A DNA stretch of 64,000 nt from Pseudomonas sp. RGM2987 (GTDB lineage Bacteria; Pseudomonadota; Gammaproteobacteria; Pseudomonadales; Pseudomonadaceae): the NCBI RefSeq assembly GCF_022952855.1, contig NZ_JALJDX010000221.1:1-64000 (forward strand). Reading direction: 5' to 3'. The position numbers and the translations under genes are program-made. Shown here piece after piece: positions 51,543-59,794 of this stretch. A model generated the notes under the pieces. That model saw only the letters and a list, made by a program, of their open reading frames with translations, ran no database searches and was not told the DNA's origin. How positions within the stretch are numbered: the stretch's first letter is position 1; each line of letters opens with the position of its first letter.

Positions 51543-52658
51543 ATGAAGCGAATGGCCGGACTTTCCGCACTTGCCTTGATTATCTCCAGCACCAGTGGCT
51601 GCGGGTGGATCTGGGGGCCGGAGGGTTACTTCCGCGACCGTGGTAGCGATTACCTGCAAGCGCAACAGACTGCACCGATGCAACTGCCGCAAGACGTCAA
51701 CATCGCCAAGCGCCTGGATCCGCTGCTGCCGATCCCGCGTAACGTCGCCGACGACAGCGTCAAGGGCGAATACGTCGTTCCTCGTCCGCAACCGCTGTCG
51801 GCCGTGGCCGATGCCAGCGACTACACCTTGCAGAAGAGCGGTGATTCCAGCTGGGTCATGGGCCAGCATCCACCGGCCGAAGTCTGGCCGGTGGCGATCC
51901 AGTTCTTCCAGGACAACGGTTTCCGCCTGGACGAACAGCGCCCGCAAACGGGTGAGTTCACCACCACTTGGCAACGAGCCGATGAACTGTCCGCTGTCAT
52001 GGCCAAGCGCCTGAGCGCCGCCGGTGTCGCCTCCGACAGCGAAACCCGCGTGCGGGTGCGAATCGAGCCGGGCGTGCAGCGCAACACCAGTGAAGTCTAC
52101 GTGGTCAGCGCCGAGCGTCCTGCCGGCAGCACTGCCGACGTGGCATTCACCAACCGTTCGGTCAATACCGGCCTCGACGCCGCGTTGGTAGACGACATGC
52201 TCGCCAGCATGAGTCGCACCGCAGAGCAGGGCGGTTCCGTCTCGATGCTGGCCTCCAAGGAGTTCGATGCACCGAGCCGTGTCAGCCTGAGCGAAGACGG
52301 CAGCGGCAACCCGGTGCTCAACGTCGGCTCCGACCTGGACCGTGCCTGGTCAAGTGTTGGCCGTGCGCTGGAGCAGGGCGAATGGCGGGTTGAAGACATC
52401 AACCGCAGCCTGGGCCTTTACTACATCAACCTCGCCGAAAAGGCCGAGAAGAAAGACGAGAAACCTGGCTTCTTCAGTGGCCTGTTCGGCAGCAAGCCGG
52501 ACAAGGAAGAAGTTGAAGCCCGCGCCGAGCGCTATCAGGTTCGCCTGAGCAAGGTGGGCGACAACGTCCAGGTAACCGTCGAGAAGAACATCAATACCGT
52601 GGCGCCGGCTGAAGTGGCGCGCAAAGTGTTGGGCGTGATTCAGGACAACCTGGGCTGA
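51543..52658 (+). CDS. bamC: outer-membrane assembly lipoprotein BamC
   Basis: A 371-residue lipoprotein with lipobox STSGC near residue 20 and the BamC/NlpB domains. The unstructured N-terminal part that crosses BamD (VPRPQPLSAVADASDY) is followed by two helix-grip domains. It belongs to the BAM complex that folds outer-membrane proteins. The dapA-bamC pair is conserved in gamma-proteobacteria; 17 bp separate them. Confidence 0.94.
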   Translation: MKRMAGLSALALIISSTSGCGWIWGPEGYFRDRGSDYLQAQQTAPMQLPQDVNIAKRLDPLLPIPRNVADDSVKGEYVVPRPQPLSAVADASDYTLQKSGDSSWVMGQHPPAEVWPVAIQFFQDNGFRLDEQRPQTGEFTTTWQRADELSAVMAKRLSAAGVASDSETRVRVRIEPGVQRNTSEVYVVSAERPAGSTADVAFTNRSVNTGLDAALVDDMLASMSRTAEQGGSVSMLASKEFDAPSRVSLSEDGSGNPVLNVGSDLDRAWSSVGRALEQGEWRVEDINRSLGLYYINLAEKAEKKDEKPGFFSGLFGSKPDKEEVEARAERYQVRLSKVGDNVQVTVEKNINTVAPAEVARKVLGVIQDNLG

Positions 52659-52662
52659 TCCG

Positions 52663-53421
52663 ATGCGTTTTGCCGTTCTCGGCAGCGGTAGCCAGGGGAA
52701 CGGCACGCTGATCGCCAGCGCCGGCACGTACGTGTTGGTCGATTGTGGTTTCTCCCTACGGGAAACCGAGAAGCGCCTGTTGCGCCTGGGTGTGCACCCG
52801 GCGCAACTGAGCGCGATACTTGTGACCCACGAACATGCCGACCACGTGCATGGCGTGGGTTTGCTGTCTCGGCGCTACAATCTGCCGGTGTACTTGAGTC
52901 GCGGCACGCTGGGTGGCTTGCGCAAGCCCATCGAACCGGCCGGTTTCGTGGCCGGTGGGGAGCAACTGCGCATTGGTGCCCTGGACATCAGCGTGGTCAG
53001 CGTGGCACACGACGCCCGGGAGCCAACGCAGTATGTGTTCAGCGACGGCGAGCGGCGTTTCGGCTTGCTCACCGACCTGGGGTCTTATTGCGACCGGGTC
53101 ATGGACAGTTACCGGGACCTCGATGCCTTGATGATTGAGTCCAACCACTGTCGCGACATGCTGGCGCGGGGTTACTACCCGTACTTCCTTAAGCAGCGCG
53201 TGGGTGGGGAGCACGGGCATTTGAACAACCACCAGGCAGCGTTCCTGGTGGCCGAGTTGGGCTGGCAAGGCCTGCAACACCTGGTCCTGGCCCATCTGAG
53301 CAGCAAGAACAACCTGCCGCAGCTGGCCCGGCAATGTTTTGTCGACACCCTCGGGTGCGACCCGGACTGGCTGCAACTGGCCGATCAAGATTCAGGGCTC
53401 GACTGGCGACATATCGCCTAG
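52663..53421 (+). CDS. MBL-fold metallo-hydrolase (YycJ-like)
   Basis: A 252-residue metallo-beta-lactamase-fold enzyme with the metal motif VTHEHADHVHG near residue 52, a later His in HDARE and Asp in LLTDLGSY. It resembles YycJ/WalJ-type DNA exonuclease-like hydrolases. It starts 4 bp after bamC and leads into purC, so it is in the same operon. Substrate unknown. Confidence 0.9.
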   Translation: MRFAVLGSGSQGNGTLIASAGTYVLVDCGFSLRETEKRLLRLGVHPAQLSAILVTHEHADHVHGVGLLSRRYNLPVYLSRGTLGGLRKPIEPAGFVAGGEQLRIGALDISVVSVAHDAREPTQYVFSDGERRFGLLTDLGSYCDRVMDSYRDLDALMIESNHCRDMLARGYYPYFLKQRVGGEHGHLNNHQAAFLVAELGWQGLQHLVLAHLSSKNNLPQLARQCFVDTLGCDPDWLQLADQDSGLDWRHIA

Positions 53422-53448
53422 CCCACTACTTAGCAAGCGGAGCCCATC

Positions 53449-54162
53449 ATGGAAAAACGTGAAGAACTCTACCGCGGCAAAGCCAAGTCGGTTTACAAGA
53501 CCGACGAAGCCGACCGCTTGATCCTACTGTTTCGCAACGACACCTCGGCGTTCGACGGCAAGCGCATCGAACAGCTGGACCGCAAGGGCATGGTGAACAA
53601 CAAGTTCAACGCCTTCATCATGCAGAAACTCGAAGCCGCCGGCGTGCCGACCCAGTTCGACAAACTGCTGGGCGACAACGAATGCCTGGTCAAGAAGCTG
53701 GACATGATCCCGGTCGAGTGCGTCGTGCGTAACTACGCCGCCGGCAGCCTGGTCAAGCGCCTGGGCGTGGAAGAGGGCCTGAAGCTCAACCCTTACACCT
53801 TCGAACTGTTCCTGAAGGACGACGCCAAGGGCGACCCGTTCATCAACGAATCCCACGTCGTGGCCTTCGGCTGGGGCACCGCCGAGCAACTGGCGCGCAT
53901 GAAGGAGTTGTCCCTCAAGGTCAACGAAGTGCTGACCAAACTGTTTGATGACGCCGGCTTGCTGCTGGTGGACTTCAAGCTTGAGTTCGGTGTGTTCAGC
54001 GACGGCTCCATCGTCCTGGGCGACGAATTCAGCCCGGACGGCTGCCGCCTGTGGGACAAGGACACCAAGAAGAAGATGGACAAGGACCGCTTCCGCCAGG
54101 GCCTCGGTGACGTCATCGAAGCCTACGAGGAAGTCGCCCAGCGCCTGGGTGTACCTCTGTAA
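53449..54162 (+). CDS. purC: SAICAR synthetase
   Basis: A 237-residue purine-synthesis enzyme that joins CAIR and aspartate with ATP. The N terminus (MEKREELYRGKAKSVYKTD), VECVVRNYAAGSLVKR near 85-100 and LVDFKLEFG near 175 are canonical. It ends the dapA operon, 84 bp before tRNA-Ser. Confidence 0.97.
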   Translation: MEKREELYRGKAKSVYKTDEADRLILLFRNDTSAFDGKRIEQLDRKGMVNNKFNAFIMQKLEAAGVPTQFDKLLGDNECLVKKLDMIPVECVVRNYAAGSLVKRLGVEEGLKLNPYTFELFLKDDAKGDPFINESHVVAFGWGTAEQLARMKELSLKVNEVLTKLFDDAGLLLVDFKLEFGVFSDGSIVLGDEFSPDGCRLWDKDTKKKMDKDRFRQGLGDVIEAYEEVAQRLGVPL

Positions 54163-54245
54163 TCAACGCAAGCATCTGATAGCACGGAAAAAAAATCGCT
54201 CGGGGGTTCGCTTCCGGCGAATGTGCTGGTATGATGCGCGCCACT

Positions 54246-54335
54246 GGAGAGATGCCGGAGTGGCCGAACGGGACGGATTCGAAATCCGTTGTACTGGCGA
54301 CAGTACCTAGGGTTCAAATCCCTATCTCTCCGCCA
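54246..54335 (+). tRNA. tRNA-Ser(CGA)
   Basis: A 90-nt class II tRNA: acceptor GGAGAGA pairs with TCTCTCC, anticodon stem ACGGA/TCCGT with loop TTCGAAA (anticodon CGA, reading UCG), a long variable arm (GTACTGGCGACAGTAC), T-arm and encoded CCA. A tyrosine integrase follows directly, so the 3' half is the likely attachment site of the prophage. Confidence 0.96.
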
Positions 54336-54340
54336 TATTC

Positions 54341-54377
54341 AAAGGCCCCGAGCGCTTAGCCGCCTCGGGGCTTTTTT
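54341..54377 (+). terminator. terminator of tRNA-Ser
   Basis: AAAGGCCCCGAG, 11 bp, CTCGGGGCTTTTTTG, 5 bp after the tRNA end. The next promoter belongs to the integrase. Confidence 0.9.
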
Positions 54378-54445
54378 GTATTTGGGGGAAATCTGGGGGA
54401 ATGGCTTCCCTTGCGATTCCCCCAGCCGCACTTCAATATTCCCCC

Positions 54446-55423
54446 ATGGCCTATTACGAAAAGCGTGGCGACGTCTGGCGAGCCCAGATCCGTCGCAAAG
54501 GGTACCCAACACTTTCAGCCACCTTCGACACCAAAGCGGAAGCCCAGCGATGGGCCGCCGAGATCGAGGGCGATATGTCGCGCTCGCGATTCGTCGACAC
54601 CAGGGAGGCCGAGAGCACCACGCTCAATGAAGCGCTGACCCGGTACGTCAACGAGGTGAGTGAGGGCAAGAAGGGATCAGCCCAGGAGAAGGTCAGGGCG
54701 AAGAAGTGGCAGAAGTCGGAGTACGCCGGCAAGTCACTGGCGGCAATCCGCTCGAGCGATATGGCAGCGTTCCGCGATGCCGAGCTGAAGGCCGGCAAAT
54801 CAACTGCAACGGTCCGACTCAACCTGGCGCTGATCAGCCACCTTTATACAGTCGCGGCAAAAGACTGGGGGATTCAGGGGTTGAAGAACCCGTGCACCGG
54901 AATCCGAATGCCCAAAGGCAGTAAGCAGCGGGAGCGCCGCCCTAGCACTGCCGAACTCAAGTTGCTGTACAAGCACGCGGGAGCGGTCAATGCCGAGCTT
55001 CCGGTGATCATTGAGCTTGCGGTCGAGACGGCCATGCGCCGGTCAGAGCTGGTCATGCTCAGGAAGGACCAAATACGGGGGAGGGTCGCATTCCTCGAGG
55101 ACACGAAGAACGGCGAGCGCCGATCCGTCCCGCTGTCAACGCGGGCGGTGGAGCTCTTGGAAGGATTGCCGACGCCAATCGACGGCGGCCGGTTCTTTCA
55201 TTTGAAGCTGGACAGCGTCAGCAATTACTTCGCCCTGGCGTGCGAGGCAGCCAAGATCAAGGATCTTCGCCTGCACGACATGCGCCATGAAGCGACCAGC
55301 CGCCTGTTCGAGCGTGGCCTGTCCATCATGGAAGTGGCGAGCATCACCGGTCACAAGACCTTGGCGATGCTCAAGCGGTACACACACCTTTGCCCGACCG
55401 CTCTCGCCGAGAAGCTGGGGTAG
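54446..55423 (+). CDS. prophage tyrosine integrase
   Basis: A 325-residue site-specific recombinase. N-terminal arm-binding part (MAYYEKRGDVWRAQIRRKG), core-binding SAM-like domain (about 60-145), and catalytic domain with Arg in ETAMRRSELV, His-x-x-Arg in LHDMRHEATSRL, the second His in ITGHKTLAML and nucleophile Tyr in LKRYTHL. Located 110 bp after tRNA-Ser, it should insert and excise the element there. ATG 54446 is preferred to an in-frame 54401 start, which lies in the presumed att region. Confidence 0.95.
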   Translation: MAYYEKRGDVWRAQIRRKGYPTLSATFDTKAEAQRWAAEIEGDMSRSRFVDTREAESTTLNEALTRYVNEVSEGKKGSAQEKVRAKKWQKSEYAGKSLAAIRSSDMAAFRDAELKAGKSTATVRLNLALISHLYTVAAKDWGIQGLKNPCTGIRMPKGSKQRERRPSTAELKLLYKHAGAVNAELPVIIELAVETAMRRSELVMLRKDQIRGRVAFLEDTKNGERRSVPLSTRAVELLEGLPTPIDGGRFFHLKLDSVSNYFALACEAAKIKDLRLHDMRHEATSRLFERGLSIMEVASITGHKTLAMLKRYTHLCPTALAEKLG

Positions 55424-55425
55424 CA

Positions 55426-55677
55426 TCACGCCACCCCGCGCAGCGTCGGCGGTGGCTGCCGCTTCCTGCCGACCTTCGGCGCCTTATTCTCCCCATCACG
55501 GCAACTGCGCAGAAACTCGCGCACATCCTCTTTGAGCCAGCAATGCCTGGTTCCCATCTTGAAACCCTTGGGCAACCAGTCAACGCCCCGGCGGATCCCC
55601 TCCCTGACCGAAGCCTCTGTTCGGCCAAGCATCTTGCCCAGCCCCTCTACGTAAACAATCTCTGCTTCTTCGCTCAT
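55426..55677 (-). CDS. excisionase-like HTH protein
   Basis: An 83-residue protein with a MerR-like winged HTH start (YVEGLGKMLGRTEASVREGIRRGV, then LPKGFKMGTRHCWLKEDVREFL), as in phage excisionases and AlpA-type proteins. The Trp-x-x-x-Asp-Val pattern that closes such domains is present. It ends 2 bp from the convergent integrase stop, the usual xis-int arrangement. CAGGAGC precedes the ATG. Confidence 0.8.
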   Translation of the reverse strand: MSEEAEIVYVEGLGKMLGRTEASVREGIRRGVDWLPKGFKMGTRHCWLKEDVREFLRSCRDGENKAPKVGRKRQPPPTLRGVA

Positions 55678-55704
55678 TTGTTGCTCCTGAATTCGATGCC
55701 CGGC

Positions 55705-55714
55705 GGGGGGGGGG
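55705..55714. repeat. homopolymer tract of ten G (C on minus strand)
   Basis: Ten consecutive G on the plus strand, 28 bp before the excisionase-like start on the minus strand and directly after the stop of a small ORF. Long G/C runs like this are rare in the rest of the window. Confidence 0.9.
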
Positions 55715-55870
55715 TCAGTGAATGGTCACGCTGTCCTGCCCTACGGCAACTTGGCGAGCCTGCTGTTCGGTGCGGAAGGACATGTGCTGCTTGATGCCTC
55801 CGCAGTCGGCGACGACCCACCAGTAACCGCCAAAGCGGTGTGGGCCCTTGATGATTCTGGTGATGGTCAC
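55715..55870 (-). CDS. small phage protein (51 aa)
   Basis: From GTG 55870 to TGA 55715: 51 residues beginning VTITRIIKGPHRFGGYWWVV and ending QDSVTIH, with a Trp/Tyr-rich beta-like middle and a CGG turn. CGGAGCG precedes the start. I do not recognise a family; small proteins of this shape are common in Pseudomonas temperate phages near int. Confidence 0.55.
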   Translation of the reverse strand: MTITRIIKGPHRFGGYWWVVADCGGIKQHMSFRTEQQARQVAVGQDSVTIH

Positions 55871-55907
55871 GATTCGCTCCGTGCCGCGCTTGGCGGCAGA
55901 AGGTGGG

Positions 55908-56291
55908 TTATTCGGGTTTTGCGGGGAACCACTCGTTGTCGTATTCGAGCTGGGTCACCAGTTCAGGCGTGAGGCTCGGCAACTGGCGTTCGAAGACCAG
56001 GTATCCGTATGGCTTTTCAATCCAGCCAGGCGCCTCTTCCATAAACTTCTTCTTGTAGATCCGAAGAAGGTGGTCAGCTGCTTTCTCGAATTCCTCCTCG
56101 CGATAATTCCCTTCACAGATGATCCCGTTGCTGACGCGCCACACGGTGCGCTTGGGCTGGGCCTCGGCGGCCTTGATCTTCTCGGCCATCTGGTCGCGGG
56201 CGTAGCGCATCTGGTCCAGGGTCAGGGTCTTCACCCAATCGTCGGTGCCGATGCTCATCGAACAGCCGTGGTGACACTTAATTTCAGGCAT
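55908..56291 (-). CDS. hypothetical phage protein (127 aa)
   Basis: A 127-residue protein starting MPEIKCHHGCSMSIGTDDWV. A Cys/His cluster near the N terminus (CHHGC) is followed by a charged helix (QMRYARDQMAEKIKAAEAQ) and an alpha/beta C-terminal part. ATG 56291 follows AGGAG. The frame is open further upstream but the upstream part overlaps the next gene. Function unknown. Confidence 0.7.
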   Translation of the reverse strand: MPEIKCHHGCSMSIGTDDWVKTLTLDQMRYARDQMAEKIKAAEAQPKRTVWRVSNGIICEGNYREEEFEKAADHLLRIYKKKFMEEAPGWIEKPYGYLVFERQLPSLTPELVTQLEYDNEWFPAKPE

Positions 56292-56340
56292 AGGAACTCC
56301 TCGCCCGCCGTTCATCGGCAGGCATGTAGGGGGAGTGGGG

Positions 56341-56667
56341 TTAGGAGGTGGCTTTGCCGATTTGGGCAGCAGCCCTGACGATGACGCGTCGGGTGGCCGC
56401 GCATGGATCAATACCGCACAGTTCTTCCAGCATGTCACGATCGGTGTGCGCAACAGCCAGTTTTCCGGGCTCTGCCGGAAACGGCGGATAGACGCATATC
56501 CCGAGGCTCACAGCCAGGCGCAGCGCATCACCGTCGTCTGTGAGCGGGTTCCAGCTACCGGCATAGCGCATCCCGTTAAACATCTCGTAACGCTGGTAAG
56601 CCTCCGACCATTCGATTTGCAGACCGACAGCCTTGGCGGCCAGCTCAAGTAGTTCGCGGTCACTCAT
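56341..56667 (-). CDS. hypothetical phage protein (108 aa)
   Basis: A 108-residue protein: helical start (MSDRELLELAAKAVG), a strand-rich segment containing WNPLTDDGDALRLAVSLG, and a C-terminal helix. The central phrase is typical of small phage 'ABA-sandwich'-type proteins that sit in early regions. Its ATG overlaps the stop of the 20-residue ORF upstream by 4 bp. No function known. Confidence 0.75.
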   Translation of the reverse strand: MSDRELLELAAKAVGLQIEWSEAYQRYEMFNGMRYAGSWNPLTDDGDALRLAVSLGICVYPPFPAEPGKLAVAHTDRDMLEELCGIDPCAATRRVIVRAAAQIGKATS

Positions 56668-56726
56668 GGCTTCGGCCCCCTGTATATGTTCCAGGCAATG
56701 AATAGGAGGGCGGCTACTGGGAGCAT
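56664..56726 (-). CDS. 20-residue membrane peptide
   Basis: ATG 56726 to TGA 56664 encodes MLPVAALLFIAWNIYRGPKP, one short hydrophobic helix with a basic tail. The SD AAGGAGGTGAC is the best in this phage region, and both ends overlap their neighbours (13 bp upstream, 4 bp downstream) as in a coupled operon. It is therefore probably translated. Confidence 0.55.
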   Translation of the reverse strand: MLPVAALLFIAWNIYRGPKP

Positions 56727-57124
56727 GGCGTCACCTCCTTGATATGGCTATCGACCCATTTGCGCATCCGCTGCCAGCGCTGTTCTGGGGTTTCGTTCCA
56801 GCCACACTCGTCGTTCTCGAACACGACTTCGGCGGCCATGGCTGGCGCTATTCCGAAGGCCCCCGACACCGCCTCTCGGCAATGCGCGTCGATGGTGCTC
56901 ATGTCGATGCCGCGCTTTGCGCCGAGAACACCTAGGGTGCAGAATTGACCGTCGGCTTCGAGGGTGTCTGCCACCAGCCGCTTTTCAGGCATGGCGTCCA
57001 GCGCCTCGCGCAATTCGACCAGGAAAGCCTGACCGCGCTTTCCCTTCAGCGCCGAATTCACGGCACCCCTCCAGCAGATCAGATCCCATCCGCCGCAATC
57101 ATCGCTGTATCCGCTGCGGCTCAT
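56714..57124 (-). CDS. hypothetical phage protein (136 aa)
   Basis: A 136-residue soluble protein (MSRSGYSDDCGGWDLICWRG). A central block with DTLEADGQFCTLGVLGAKRGIDM is followed by an acidic segment and a Trp-rich helix (TPEQRWQRMRKWVDSHI). Such proteins recur in Pseudomonas and Burkholderia prophages. It overlaps the ASCH gene by 4 bp. Function unknown. Confidence 0.75.
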   Translation of the reverse strand: MSRSGYSDDCGGWDLICWRGAVNSALKGKRGQAFLVELREALDAMPEKRLVADTLEADGQFCTLGVLGAKRGIDMSTIDAHCREAVSGAFGIAPAMAAEVVFENDECGWNETPEQRWQRMRKWVDSHIKEVTPCSQ

Positions 57125-57498
57125 GGCGTCACCAGTTCGTCAGGTACTTCGAAAAAATTGAGCTGACCCTTGAAAGGCGTGAAGGGCAGCGGCTTCGGAT
57201 CGCGCAGGACGAAAGCTTTCTGGCCCATGTACCAGGGCGAGTCGCTGGTATCCAGGTTATCGACCAGCTCGACAGACCCGACGATTCCGCCACGCAGCAA
57301 ATCCTCAAAAGGCGGCAGCCTGACGCCGAGCGGACCAGCTACCCAACTTGCTGAGTTGTACTCGGCACGGGTCATGCCCATGGCTGCATGTACCAGGAAC
57401 CGACCGCGGTGCTTCGTGGGCCAGCTACGGTTTTCGATGTCCTTGCCGCCATGGATGATCAGCCAGGCCCAGGGCTGGCGAATTGAAAGAGCTTTCAT
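57121..57498 (-). CDS. ASCH domain protein
   Basis: A 125-residue protein starting MKALSIRQPWAWLIIHGGKD, the classic ASCH opening, followed by IENRSWPTKHRGRFLVHA. ASCH domains bind RNA or modified nucleosides and some are ribonucleases or amidohydrolases. Phage copies are common but uncharacterised. I chose ATG 57498, where the domain starts. Confidence 0.85.
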   Translation of the reverse strand: MKALSIRQPWAWLIIHGGKDIENRSWPTKHRGRFLVHAAMGMTRAEYNSASWVAGPLGVRLPPFEDLLRGGIVGSVELVDNLDTSDSPWYMGQKAFVLRDPKPLPFTPFKGQLNFFEVPDELVTP

Positions 57499-57565
57499 TT
57501 GGCAATACCTGTTCCATCCCGCCACATGGGCAGGCTTGATAGGGGAAGGGGTTATAGAGGGGTGT

Positions 57566-58501
57566 TCAGGGTTTGACGGAGTCTGTGCTGTCGGCCAGGG
57601 CGACCTTTATGCGTTCGCGCAGCGGTTTCGAGTACCCACCTTTGAGCATAGCGTCGAAGCAATCACGCAACAGCGCATCCCGCTCGGCCAACTGTCGCTT
57701 AAACTCTGCGCGGTCCATGTCGTAGTTATAGTCGCTTTGGGAGACCATCAGATCAAGGCGCTGAACCTCGGCTAGCGTCTTGGCGTGGTTCGCCGCTTCT
57801 GTATCCAACTGGGCGCGCAGGGTGTCGCGCTCGGCTTCACGCTTAAGATTTAAGTCATGCCAACGCTCAAGCGTCTCTTGAGCGGTTGCCAACCCAGCCC
57901 GCAACCGCTCAACCTCGCCCGCATCAGCGTGGGTGTAGAGCAAGAATTCGCCACCTGTTTTCCGGCACGCTTGCAGCCATTGCTGATCAACGATGCTGAC
58001 CCCGTACTCCCCGGCGCCACCCCACAAGCGCTCCGCCTCAAGCTTCATAACAGGCTTCGCCACCGGCTGCGCATCAGCACGATTCACATTCTCCCTGAGC
58101 GCTTGAACAAAATGGCGCTCAGGTTCGGTCAAGGCGATAGCGTCCCCCACTATCTGTGCATCGGCTTGCGGCGGTACAGCGGCCAACTTCCCCTCCAGCT
58201 CGTCGATGCGCTGGTCTGCCGTGGTCAGGCGCTGTTGCAGTTCGTTGATCCTCAACTGTTGAGTGTTCCAGGCCAGGGCAGCGTTATCGCATTCCTCCGG
58301 GCCGACCTGCTCGCAATGGGGGCAGCGGGCGTCTTCGTGATCGCCGGTGTCGGCAATCTGTCCGCCGCCAAGGCAATGGAAGCTGGGGTAGACCTCGCCG
58401 CAACCTTGGCACTCGACCACGAACGGGCCGCCTGTGTTGTCATGCGTCACGAGGCCCAAGGCCTTGCGCTGGGGTAGGTTGTTGCAATGCGCTTCGCTCA
58501 T
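57566..58501 (-). CDS. phage protein with Lar-like zinc finger and coiled coil
   Basis: A 311-residue protein. Residues 30-75 contain two Cys pairs (CQGCG, CPHC) around a His-rich loop and the phrase ECDNAALAWNTQ, which resembles the restriction-alleviation (Lar-like) finger. A long coiled coil follows (RINELQQRLTTADQRIDELE), then a mixed middle domain and a second coil (about 215-270). Function unknown. It overlaps the DUF4406 gene start by 4 bp. Confidence 0.75.
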   Translation of the reverse strand: MSEAHCNNLPQRKALGLVTHDNTGGPFVVECQGCGEVYPSFHCLGGGQIADTGDHEDARCPHCEQVGPEECDNAALAWNTQQLRINELQQRLTTADQRIDELEGKLAAVPPQADAQIVGDAIALTEPERHFVQALRENVNRADAQPVAKPVMKLEAERLWGGAGEYGVSIVDQQWLQACRKTGGEFLLYTHADAGEVERLRAGLATAQETLERWHDLNLKREAERDTLRAQLDTEAANHAKTLAEVQRLDLMVSQSDYNYDMDRAEFKRQLAERDALLRDCFDAMLKGGYSKPLRERIKVALADSTDSVKP

Positions 58502-58833
58502 CCTGCAATCTCCATCGATACCAGATCATGGGCGTCTACAACCTTCATGCAGAGGGCTTTGGCTATGTGCACCTCCAGGCTGGCGCCGCGGGAGTCCTGC
58601 CAACCAGGCAGGGTTGCCACGGTGTCGCAGTCCATCAGGGCAGCGATGTCCCGGCGCATGCATTCGCTCCAGGTGCCGCCGGCGGGGTTGAGTTCGGCGG
58701 GGTTGGTGACGATGTGCCCGGCTTCGCGCAGGCTGGCGGCCATGGCGTGGAAGGCCGGGAAATTCAGGTCGAGGATGTGGGTCATCGGACCCGAGATATA
58801 AATCCGTTTCACGGGGAGTCCTTGCCGGGCCAA
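58498..58833 (-). CDS. DUF4406 protein
   Basis: A 111-residue protein with the DUF4406 pattern: VKRIYISGPMTHI at the N terminus, TWSECMRRDIAALMDCDTVATLPGW, then SRGASLEVHIAKAL. The fold resembles nucleoside 2-deoxyribosyltransferases, and members are common in phages; their substrate is unknown. Confidence 0.88.
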   Translation of the reverse strand: MARQGLPVKRIYISGPMTHILDLNFPAFHAMAASLREAGHIVTNPAELNPAGGTWSECMRRDIAALMDCDTVATLPGWQDSRGASLEVHIAKALCMKVVDAHDLVSMEIAG

Positions 58834-58856
58834 GCCCGGGCGGTGGAGTGGGGGAG

Positions 58857-59780
58857 TTATGCGGCTCGCTTCAGTTCTTCGATGACAATCTTTCCGGCCA
58901 GCGGCGGTACCGCGTTGCCGGTCATGTGCATGGTCAGTCGGTGGTTATCCGGGCGCTTGGTATCTGGCCCGAATGACTGAGCAGCCAGGGCCTCGTCAGC
59001 CGAGAGCATCCGCATCTCATCGCCACGCACCAGGGCCCAGCGGTCCAGGGTGGTGATGGTGCCGATAGGGCGATCCAGGCTTCGGCCAGTGAGGCCAGAG
59101 CCCGAGCCGTAGTAAGGCATGATGAATCGCTCACCGAAGCGCTCACGGCCATTCTTCACGCGCAACAGCGTCGACTCGGCACGCCCCGGCTTATCGATCC
59201 TGCTCCACTTCCCTGCGTCGAAGTCGAGGATGTCGCGGGCTGGGACGTGCTGGCATTGGGGCAACTGCAAGAACAGAGGCGCCTTGCTGAGCGAGCAGAC
59301 CATGAACATACGGACGCGGTGCTGTGGCACGCCAAGGTCGGCGCAGTCCACGATATGGGGCGCAAGCGCGTAGCCGAGCCGCTGCATTGCATCAGCCCAG
59401 GCGGGATACAAGACCCAGTCCATGAACTCGGGGACGTTTTCGATGATAGCGAATTCCGGCCGGTTCACCTCTGCGTTCGATACTGGCGCCCAGGCCGTTG
59501 ATCGCGAGTTGTCATGTTTCGGGTTCCCGTTATCCCGGCCGCGGGCCTTGGTGTGACCCTGGCAGCAGGGAGCGGCGAGCATCAGGTCATGTTTCGGCAC
59601 TTGCGACCAGTCGGCTTGGTGTAGGTCCTGGCAAGCATGTTGTGTTTCAGGATGGTTGGCAGTGTGCCATTCCACCGCGTCGGGCCAGTGGTTGGCTGCC
59701 CAGAGCACTTGTACGCCCGCATTGCGAGCGCCGGTGGACAATCCGCCGAAGCCGGCGAACAAATCAATTGCGGTGGTCAT
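58857..59780 (-). CDS. phage DNA (cytosine-5) methyltransferase
   Basis: A 307-residue C5 methylase. Motif I IDLFAGFGGLSTGARNAG, motif IV AAPCCQGHTKARG with the catalytic Cys, motif VI IIENVPEF, motif VIII PQHRVRMFMV, and motif X TGNAVPPLAGKIV are in order. The variable target-recognition region is short. No restriction partner lies nearby, so it is an orphan methylase, probably shielding phage DNA from host restriction. Confidence 0.93.
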   Translation of the reverse strand: MTTAIDLFAGFGGLSTGARNAGVQVLWAANHWPDAVEWHTANHPETQHACQDLHQADWSQVPKHDLMLAAPCCQGHTKARGRDNGNPKHDNSRSTAWAPVSNAEVNRPEFAIIENVPEFMDWVLYPAWADAMQRLGYALAPHIVDCADLGVPQHRVRMFMVCSLSKAPLFLQLPQCQHVPARDILDFDAGKWSRIDKPGRAESTLLRVKNGRERFGERFIMPYYGSGSGLTGRSLDRPIGTITTLDRWALVRGDEMRMLSADEALAAQSFGPDTKRPDNHRLTMHMTGNAVPPLAGKIVIEELKRAA

Positions 59781-59794
59781 GGGGTTCTCTTCTG

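Noticed and set aside
57566..58501. Zinc-finger/coiled-coil phage protein as an SMC-like or Lar protein proper
   Set aside because: Only the small Cys cluster is similar; there is no ATPase motif and the length is unlike Lar.
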